Source: Brevundimonas vancanneytii (lineage in GTDB: Bacteria > Pseudomonadota > Alphaproteobacteria > Caulobacterales > Caulobacteraceae). Taken from it: DNA of 63,168 bases. Below are positions 57,429 through 63,168 of this stretch, one piece after another. The position numbers and the translations under genes were made by a program. The notes beneath the pieces are model-generated. The model was not told where the DNA came from, ran no database searches, and saw only the letters and a list, made by a program, of their open reading frames with translations. The stretch is from the NCBI GenBank assembly GCA_945861515.1, contig CAMAVA010000003.1, positions 1 to 63,168 on the forward strand. The letters run 5' to 3'. Each line of letters starts with the position of its first letter. Position 1 is the stretch's first letter.

Positions 57429-57803
57429 ATGAACAGATTGCAAGATCGTCTGACCTGGGTCGGCGTCGGGGCTGCGGCCCTGGTCTGTCTGATGGGCATG
57501 GCGCCGGGTGCATCCACCGGCCCGCCGCCGCCCATAGCCCCGTCAGCGCCGTCGCCGGACCGCGGCCACGCCCTGGTGATGCGGGACTGCGCCCGCTGCC
57601 ATGCGGTCGAAGAGACCGGCGCCAGCCCCTTTCGTCCGGCGCCGCCCTTCCGCACCCTGCACAGCCAGTATCCCCTGGACTCGCTGGAGGAAGCCCTGGC
57701 CGAGGGCATCATTTCGGGCCATCCGGCCATGCCGGAGTTTGAATACAGCGCCAGCGACGTGGCCGACATCATCGCCTGGATGAAGGACTTGGACGAGAAG
57801 TGA
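57429..57803 (+). CDS. Small periplasmic cytochrome c
   Basis: A 124-residue class I c-type cytochrome. Following a signal anchor (VGVGAAALVCLMGMAPGA) and a proline-rich linker, the haem attachment site is MRDCARCHAVEET and the probable sixth ligand is the methionine in GHPAMPEFEYSASD. Ends with a short helix VADIIAWMKDL. A role in respiratory electron transfer is likely; no oxidase gene is adjacent. ATG at 57429. Confidence 0.87.
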   Translation: MNRLQDRLTWVGVGAAALVCLMGMAPGASTGPPPPIAPSAPSPDRGHALVMRDCARCHAVEETGASPFRPAPPFRTLHSQYPLDSLEEALAEGIISGHPAMPEFEYSASDVADIIAWMKDLDEK

Positions 57804-57936
57804 TCGACTGCCATCGGTCGGGGAGCCTCACGGTCGGGGCGCGCCGCGTGCCTCGCGGCGGCAGCCTGACCCGGCCGGAACGGCCCCTTGCGATCCCCGC
57901 ATTGCGTCCTTCGCCGTCCCAGCGCACATATGGGAC

Positions 57937-60756
57937 ATGCCGCCCCGCCTTCGCCCGACCCGCCTGGAACATGTCGTTGATGGCGAGGCCCTGCGCGCCC
58001 GTCTGTCGGCCGCCGCCCTGGACGCCAGCGGCGATGAGCGGGAGCAGCGGCGCCGGGCGCTGGAGATCCTGAAACAGGCGCTGTTCCGCGGCCGGATGAT
58101 CGCCAAGGAGCGGCTGGAGAACGGCGCCGGCGGCATGGAGACCGCCCGGCTGATCTGCGGCGTCACCGACCAGGTGGTCACAGCCCTGTTCGACTTCACC
58201 ACGGTCCATGTGTTCCGGGCCCGCAACCCCACCGAGGGCGAGCGCCTCTGCCTGCTGGCCGTTGGCGGTTATGGCCGGGCGGTGCTCAGCCCCTATTCGG
58301 ACCTGGACCTGCTCTTCCTGCGGCCCTGGAAACAGACGGCCCATACCGAGAGCGTGATCGAATACATGCTCTATGCGCTGTGGGACCTGGGCTTCAAGGT
58401 CGGCCATGCCAGCCGCACGGTCGAGGAATGTGTCAAGCTGTCCCGCGAGGACTTCACCATCCGCACCTCGCTGCTGGAGGCCCGGCGCCTGTCCGGCGAC
58501 GAGACTCTGGCGGCCGAGCTCCGCAAGCGGTTCTACAACGAGGTGGTCAAGGGCACGGCCAACGAGTTTGTCGCCGCCAAGCTGAAGGAGCGGGACGAGC
58601 GCCATGCCCGGGCCGGCATGAGCCGCTACATGGTCGAGCCCAATGTCAAGGAAGGCAAGGGCGGCCTGCGCGACCTGCATACCCTGATGTGGATCGCCGA
58701 GTATCTCTATCCGGTGGAGCGACCGGCCCATATATTCCGCCTGCCGCATTTCGACTCTCGCGAGGTCCGGTCCTTCACCCGGGCGTTCGATTTCCTGCAT
58801 GCGGTGCGGGCCCATATGCATTTCACCACGGGCCGGCCCGAAGAGCGGCTGACCTTTGACATCCAGCCGGCCATCGCCCGGCGGATGGGCTATGGCGACC
58901 GGGCCGACAATCCGGCCGTCGAGCGGTTCATGCGCCACTATTTCCTCATCGCTCGGGAAGTCGGGGCCCTGACCCGGACCTTCTCGGCCAAGCTGGAGGC
59001 CGAACAGCTCAAGCAGGAGCCAAAAGGTCTGTCGCGGTTCTTTCCCGGGCTGGGCAAGGTCAAGCGCACGGCCCTGGATGTTCCGGGCTTCCTGATCGAG
59101 GGCGGCCGACTGACAGTCGAGGGACCCCAGGTCTTCGAGCGCGATCCGGTTGACCTGATCCGGCTGTTTCGCCTGGCCGACCAGCGGGACCTGGACCTGC
59201 ATCCGGACGCCTTTACCGCCGTGACCCGGTCCCTGAACCTGATCGGGTCGAAGATGCGGCGGGACCCCCTGGCAGCCCAGGCCTTCATTGACATTCTGGT
59301 CCGGGGCAAGAGCCCCTATGGCACCCTGACCCTGATGAACGAGGCCGGGGTGCTGGGTCGGTTCCTGCCGGAATTCGGCCGGGTCGTGGCCCAGATGCAG
59401 TTCAACATGTACCACAGCTATACGGTGGACGAGCACACCCTGCGGGCCGTGTCGGTCATCAACGACATCGCCGCAGGCCGCATGGCCGAGGATCACCCCC
59501 TGGCCACCGCCATCATGCCGCTGATCGAGGACCGCGAGGCGCTGTTCCTGGCCATGCTGCTGCATGACACAGGCAAGGGCGGGGCGGGCGGCCAGGAAAA
59601 GGCCGGCGCCCGGGCCGCGCGGCAGGCCTGCGAACGGCTGGGCATAGACCGGGCCAAGATCGAGCTGGTGGCCTGGCTGGTCGAGCATCACCTGGTGATG
59701 AGCGATTTCGCCCAGAAGCGCGACATCGCCGACCCTGCCACGGTCGCCGCCTTTGCCCGCATCGTCGAAAGCCCCGAGCGGATGCGGCTGCTGCTGGTGC
59801 TGACCGTGGCCGATATCCGGGCCGTGGGACCCGGGGTCTGGAACGGCTGGAAGGGCCAGCTGCTGCGGGAACTCTACGCGGCGACGGAGGCCACCTTCCG
59901 GGGTGGCCGCAGCAGCGACCCGGAGGCCGCGGCCCAGCGCTACCAGATGACCTCGGCCCTGGCGGCCAGGGCGGCCCTGCAGGCGGCTCATCCGGAAGCT
60001 GCCGACTGGGCGGCCTCGATGGAAGACGCCTATTTCATCGCCTTTTCGCCTGCCGAGATCGCAGACCATGCCGCCCTGGCCCAGCGAGCCCATAGTCAGG
60101 GCGGGGCGGCGGCCGGCGCCTATATCCGCAAGGACCGAAACACAGCCGAGGTGGTGGTGGCCGCCCAGGACCGGCGCGGCCTGTTCGCCGATCTGGCCCT
60201 GGCCCTGTCCGGACTCGGGGCCAATGTCCTGGGCGCCCGGATCTTCACATCGCGGCAGGGCCAGGCCCTGGACGTCTTCCAGGTCCAGGACGCCTCGGGC
60301 GCCCCGTTCGGCGGCGACAATCCCCGGGCGCTCCGGCGGCTGGCCGATGCCCTGGAATCCGCGGGACGGGGCGAGCCCCAGACTGGCGAGGCCCGCCGCA
60401 GCGACAATGGCCGCACGGCCGCCTTCGCCATCGCTCCGACCGTGGTTCTGGACAATGAGGCCTCTTCGGAGGCCACGGTGGTCGAGGCCTCCGGCCGCGA
60501 CCGGCCCGGCCTGCTGGAGGCCCTGGCCAGGGCCATAGCGGACGCCGGCCTGTCCATCATCTCGGCCCATATCGACGGCCACGGCGAACGGGCAGTTGAC
60601 GCCTTCTATGTCCAGACCGGCAGCGGCGGGAAGCTGGACAACCCCCGGGCCCAGGCGGCGTTGAAGACGGCGCTTCTGAAGGTGCTGGACGCCGAGGAGG
60701 CCGACCCGGGCGGGCGTTTGCGCCTGGAGCGGGCGCGAGCCAGCATCGGACGGTAG
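57937..60756 (+). CDS. glnD: Bifunctional PII uridylyltransferase/uridylyl-removing enzyme
   Basis: A 939-residue nitrogen-status sensor that adds or removes UMP on PII proteins. The nucleotidyltransferase site is VGGYGRAVLSPYSDLDLLFL, the HD hydrolase domain contains FLAMLLHDTGKGGAGG and AWLVEHHLVMSD, and two ACT domains at the C-terminus bind glutamine (AAQDRRGLFADLALALS and EASGRDRPGLLEALAR). ATG at 57937 gives MPPRLRPTRLEH. Same relative position (near mutS) as in C. crescentus. Confidence 0.96.
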   Translation: MPPRLRPTRLEHVVDGEALRARLSAAALDASGDEREQRRRALEILKQALFRGRMIAKERLENGAGGMETARLICGVTDQVVTALFDFTTVHVFRARNPTEGERLCLLAVGGYGRAVLSPYSDLDLLFLRPWKQTAHTESVIEYMLYALWDLGFKVGHASRTVEECVKLSREDFTIRTSLLEARRLSGDETLAAELRKRFYNEVVKGTANEFVAAKLKERDERHARAGMSRYMVEPNVKEGKGGLRDLHTLMWIAEYLYPVERPAHIFRLPHFDSREVRSFTRAFDFLHAVRAHMHFTTGRPEERLTFDIQPAIARRMGYGDRADNPAVERFMRHYFLIAREVGALTRTFSAKLEAEQLKQEPKGLSRFFPGLGKVKRTALDVPGFLIEGGRLTVEGPQVFERDPVDLIRLFRLADQRDLDLHPDAFTAVTRSLNLIGSKMRRDPLAAQAFIDILVRGKSPYGTLTLMNEAGVLGRFLPEFGRVVAQMQFNMYHSYTVDEHTLRAVSVINDIAAGRMAEDHPLATAIMPLIEDREALFLAMLLHDTGKGGAGGQEKAGARAARQACERLGIDRAKIELVAWLVEHHLVMSDFAQKRDIADPATVAAFARIVESPERMRLLLVLTVADIRAVGPGVWNGWKGQLLRELYAATEATFRGGRSSDPEAAAQRYQMTSALAARAALQAAHPEAADWAASMEDAYFIAFSPAEIADHAALAQRAHSQGGAAAGAYIRKDRNTAEVVVAAQDRRGLFADLALALSGLGANVLGARIFTSRQGQALDVFQVQDASGAPFGGDNPRALRRLADALESAGRGEPQTGEARRSDNGRTAAFAIAPTVVLDNEASSEATVVEASGRDRPGLLEALARAIADAGLSIISAHIDGHGERAVDAFYVQTGSGGKLDNPRAQAALKTALLKVLDAEEADPGGRLRLERARASIGR

Positions 60757-60773
60757 GTCGGAAGGCGCGTGGA

Positions 60774-61625
60774 CTAACGGTTCAGGTCCGCCCGGACGGC
60801 TGCGGCGAATCTGGCCCCGGCTTCCGGCGCATTGTTCAGGAACAGGTCCGGCTCGATCGCCTCCAGCTCCATCAGCCTGAGCGCGCCGTCGAGGCCCCGG
60901 ATCAGGTCGATCCGGGCATAGGTCAGGGGCGGAACCGCGGCCAGGACCTGTTCGGCCACCTCAAGGGCGCCGGGCCAGGGGTCCACCCGCCGGCTTTGCC
61001 CGCCGAACTGGATCTGCACCCGGAAATCCCCCGGGGCGGCGACCTTGGCGACGCTGTGGCTGAACACACCGCCGAAATAGAGCATGGACAACTCCCCTTC
61101 GCCGCTGACCGCCGGCAGGAAGGGCTGGACCAGGGCGGGGCCCGTTGGGCCGCCCTCCAGGCTGTCGCCGGGCGCCAGTTTCAGGGTCTGGTGCGAGCCG
61201 CCGCTGATCCGGGGCTTGGCGATGACGATCTCGCTGTCAAACCGCGCCCGCGCCGCCTCGACATCCGCCGGGGTGAGGCGATCCACCGACAGGGTCGGGA
61301 CGACCGGCGCGCCGGCGGCTTCCAGCTCCGCCAGATAGGCCTTGTCGGTATTCCAGCGGAGGACGGAGGTTGGATTGATCATCCTCTGGCCCTCGGCCTC
61401 GAAGGCCGCCAGGCGCGCCAGCCAGCGATCGGCGCTGGCGTGATAGCCCCAGGCGATCATCGGCAACACGGCGTCGAAGGAACCGGGCAGGGGCTCGGTC
61501 CAGCTGTGCGGACTGGCCTTGAGGCCGGCGCCGGCCAGGGCGGCTTCCAGCTGTGCGTACCAGTCCGACCAGATGCGGATATAAAGGTCCTGATCGGCGG
61601 CAGGGGTGAGGATGGCAAGTTTCAT
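60774..61625 (-). CDS. ATP-grasp enzyme (RimK/GshB-like fold)
   Basis: A 283-residue ATP-grasp ligase-type protein. NPTSVLRWNTDKAYLAELEA and IVIAKPRISGGSHQTLKL match the nucleotide-binding portion; LPAVSGEGELSMLYFGG and the C-terminal YARIDLIRGLDGALRLMELEAIEPDLFL carry the metal-binding glutamates. It is not GshB (present elsewhere) and its ligation substrates are unknown. Transcribed leftward between glnD and the PfkB kinase. Confidence 0.85.
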   Translation of the reverse strand: MKLAILTPAADQDLYIRIWSDWYAQLEAALAGAGLKASPHSWTEPLPGSFDAVLPMIAWGYHASADRWLARLAAFEAEGQRMINPTSVLRWNTDKAYLAELEAAGAPVVPTLSVDRLTPADVEAARARFDSEIVIAKPRISGGSHQTLKLAPGDSLEGGPTGPALVQPFLPAVSGEGELSMLYFGGVFSHSVAKVAAPGDFRVQIQFGGQSRRVDPWPGALEVAEQVLAAVPPLTYARIDLIRGLDGALRLMELEAIEPDLFLNNAPEAGARFAAAVRADLNR

Positions 61626-61748
61626 GGCGCCGATTTATCGCGCTTTGGCCAGCATCGCGAGCCCCTGGGCCACCCTGAAGGCCCCGCCGCGTTGCCCGGA
61701 CGGCCCGGCTCCTGTAACAGCCACTTCCCAGCCTGACGGAGCCCGCCG

Positions 61749-62744
61749 ATGACCGCCCTTTACGACGTCGCCGCCATTGGCAATGCCATTGTCGATGTGA
61801 TCGCGCCCGCCGAGGAGGCATTCCTGCAGGCCGAAGGGCTGTCCAGGGGGTCCATGCAGCTGATCGACGAGGCGCGGGGCGTCGACCTCTACAGCCGCAT
61901 GGCGCCGGGGATCGAGACCAGCGGCGGATCGGCCGGCAACACCATTGCGGGCGTCGCCAGCTTCGGCGGCCGGGCCGCCTATATCGGCAAGGTGGCGGAT
62001 GATCAGCTGGGCGGGGTCTTTGCCCACGACATGCGGGCCATCGGGGTCGGGTTTGAAACCCCGCCCCTTTCCGGCGGCGCCGCCACTGCCCGGTGCCTGA
62101 TCAATGTCACCCCGGACGGCCAGCGCACCATGTGCACCTATCTGGGCGCCTCGACCGAACTGACCGCCGGGGACGTGCCGCCCGCGCTGATCGAACAGGC
62201 GGCCATCGTCTATCTGGAAGGCTATCTGTTCGACCCCAGCGAGGCGCGCCGCGCCTTCGCCAAGGCCGCCGCCATCGCCCATGCCTCCAGCCGCATGATC
62301 GCCATCACCCTGTCCGACGCCTTTGTGGTGGAGCGCCATCGCGGCGAATTGTTGGGCTTCATCGAGGGCCAGGCCGACCTGGTCTTCGCCAACGAAGTGG
62401 AGGTCAAGGCCCTGTTCGAGACCGATGACTTCGATCTGGCCGCGGCCCGGCTGGGCGCCATCACCCAGATCTGCGCCATCACCCGGGGCGAGCAGGGCTC
62501 CCTGATCCTGGCGGGCGACCAGAGCCATGTCATCGCTGCCGATACCGTGGCCCAGGTCGTCGACACCACAGGCGCGGGCGATCAGTATGCCGCCGGCTTC
62601 ATGTTCGGCCTGGCCCAAGGGCTGCCGCTCGACGTCTGTGGTCGGCTCGGCTCCATGGCCGCCGCCGAGGTGATCGGCCATTACGGACCAAGGCCCCAGG
62701 CCAATCTGAGGGAGCTGGCGGTGTCCCGGGGGCTTCTGACATGA
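61749..62744 (+). CDS. PfkB-family sugar/adenosine kinase
   Basis: A 331-residue kinase of the PfkB (ribokinase) fold, most like adenosine kinases. Motif 1 is [18 protein letters not shown], with [21 protein letters not shown], and motif 2 is [15 protein letters not shown], whose aspartate is the catalytic base. Adenosine kinase-type proteins salvage adenosine to AMP; the specificity here is by general resemblance. Its stop overlaps the hisB start (ATGA). It may be the first gene of a histidine-purine cluster extending past the window. Confidence 0.87.
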   Translation: MTALYDVAAIGNAIVDVIAPAEEAFLQAEGLSRGSMQLIDEARGVDLYSRMAPGIETSGGSAGNTIAGVASFGGRAAYIGKVADDQLGGVFAHDMRAIGVGFETPPLSGGAATARCLINVTPDGQRTMCTYLGASTELTAGDVPPALIEQAAIVYLEGYLFDPSEARRAFAKAAAIAHASSRMIAITLSDAFVVERHRGELLGFIEGQADLVFANEVEVKALFETDDFDLAAARLGAITQICAITRGEQGSLILAGDQSHVIAADTVAQVVDTTGAGDQYAAGFMFGLAQGLPLDVCGRLGSMAAAEVIGHYGPRPQANLRELAVSRGLLT

Positions 62745-63168
62745 ACCGGATTGGTGAAATCATCCGCAACACCAAGGAGACCCAAATTCGGGTCTGGATC
62801 GATCTGGACGGGACGGGCGAGGCGAAGGTCTCCACCGGCATCGGCTTTTATGACCACATGCTGGAAAGCTTCGCCCGCCATGGCGGGTTTGACCTGCAGG
62901 TGGAGACGGTCGGGGACCTGCATATCGACATGCACCACACGGTGGAGGACACCGGCATCGTCCTGGGCCAGGCGGTCAAACAGGCCCTGGACGGATTCAA
63001 GGGCGTCCGGCGGTTTGGTCATGCCTATGTGCCGATGGACGAGACCCTGACCCGCTGCGCCCTGGATCTTTCCAACCGGCCCTATCTGATCTGGAAGGTG
63101 GCCTTCGCCCGGCCCAAGGTCGGGGAGATGGACACCGAGCTGTTCAAGGAGTTCCACCACGCGTTTGC
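62741..63168 (+). CDS. hisB: Imidazoleglycerol-phosphate dehydratase (partial)
   Basis: The first 142 codons of HisB, cut by the window end. The dehydratase removes water from imidazole-glycerol phosphate in histidine synthesis. Visible motifs: [20 protein letters not shown] and [20 protein letters not shown] with the metal-binding histidines and aspartate, then [14 protein letters not shown]. The ATG at 62741 overlaps the PfkB stop by four bases. The frame is open to the last base of the window. Confidence 0.95.
   Translation, partial: MNRIGEIIRNTKETQIRVWIDLDGTGEAKVSTGIGFYDHMLESFARHGGFDLQVETVGDLHIDMHHTVEDTGIVLGQAVKQALDGFKGVRRFGHAYVPMDETLTRCALDLSNRPYLIWKVAFARPKVGEMDTELFKEFHHAF

Noticed and set aside
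57769-60582. 937-residue open frame antisense to glnD
   Set aside because: It is a shadow of GC-rich codon usage, full of low-complexity Gly/Ala/Gln with no domain; glnD on the other strand has all catalytic motifs.

Overview
The window is a high-GC, gene-dense chromosomal segment of an alphaproteobacterium, almost certainly a member of the Caulobacteraceae. The main reasons are a DivL orthologue in which the phospho-acceptor histidine is a tyrosine (SYELRTPL), a DnaA closely resembling that of Caulobacter crescentus, and a gene order rpsT - dnaA - alkB - dnaK - dnaJ - mutS - glnD that, from memory, matches the origin-proximal region of C. crescentus. Genus cannot be fixed from sequence alone. 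No tRNA, rRNA, CRISPR array, prophage or insertion sequence was recognised, and no replication origin or parS site was seen.

Layout. 0-5 kb: a leftward cluster rsmI - yraN - SirB1-like - gshB, then rightward a membrane-anchored thioredoxin-fold protein and zapE. 5.2-9.2 kb: the succinate dehydrogenase operon sdhCDAB behind a good housekeeping promoter, with a small GFA/CENP-V-family zinc protein inserted between sdhA and sdhB and a pair of REP-like hairpins after it. 9.4-13.3 kb: creD-like gene, a VapBC-type toxin-antitoxin pair with palindromic operators, and a ferredoxin reductase/2Fe-2S ferredoxin pair. 13.3-17.4 kb: divL, a minimal metallopeptidase, a SWIM zinc-finger protein and a two-gene accessory operon (59-aa protein plus a TIR/nucleoside-deoxyribosyltransferase-like protein). 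17.5-21 kb: a leftward cell-envelope operon: acyltransferase, tsaE, amgK, murU and a membrane protein. 21.3-21.7 kb: a HicAB-type pair.

21.8-37 kb is mainly acyl-CoA and amino-acid metabolism: D-aminoacylase-like hydrolase, thiolase, two acyl-CoA dehydrogenases, acetyl-CoA hydrolase/transferase and a LiuR-like MerR regulator whose candidate operators lie upstream of itself and of the thiolase. Inside this block are a cytosine-5 methyltransferase and a Vsr mismatch endonuclease separated by cysK, a hybrid histidine kinase, a DUF808 membrane protein and an OsmC-family protein that seems to use a CTG start. 37-45 kb: dut, coaBC, a toxin-domain-like lipoprotein, ubiB, ubiE, mutM, a sulfotransferase, enoyl-CoA hydratase, a half-size binding-protein-like lipoprotein and rpsT. 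45.4-63.2 kb: dnaA with a long structured leader, a dienelactone hydrolase-like gene, alkB, dnaK behind a sigma32-like promoter, dnaJ, mutS, an erythromycin-esterase-like protein, a small cytochrome c, glnD, an ATP-grasp enzyme, a PfkB kinase and the start of hisB, cut by the window end.

The best candidates for new biology are the two-gene TIR-like operon (16.6-17.4 kb), the toxin-domain lipoprotein without a visible immunity gene (38.9 kb), the dnaA leader architecture (45.5-45.8 kb) and the LiuR-like operators. All functional statements rest on reading motifs by eye; no alignment or database search was run. Most long open frames antisense to the genes are products of GC-rich codon bias and are left out.
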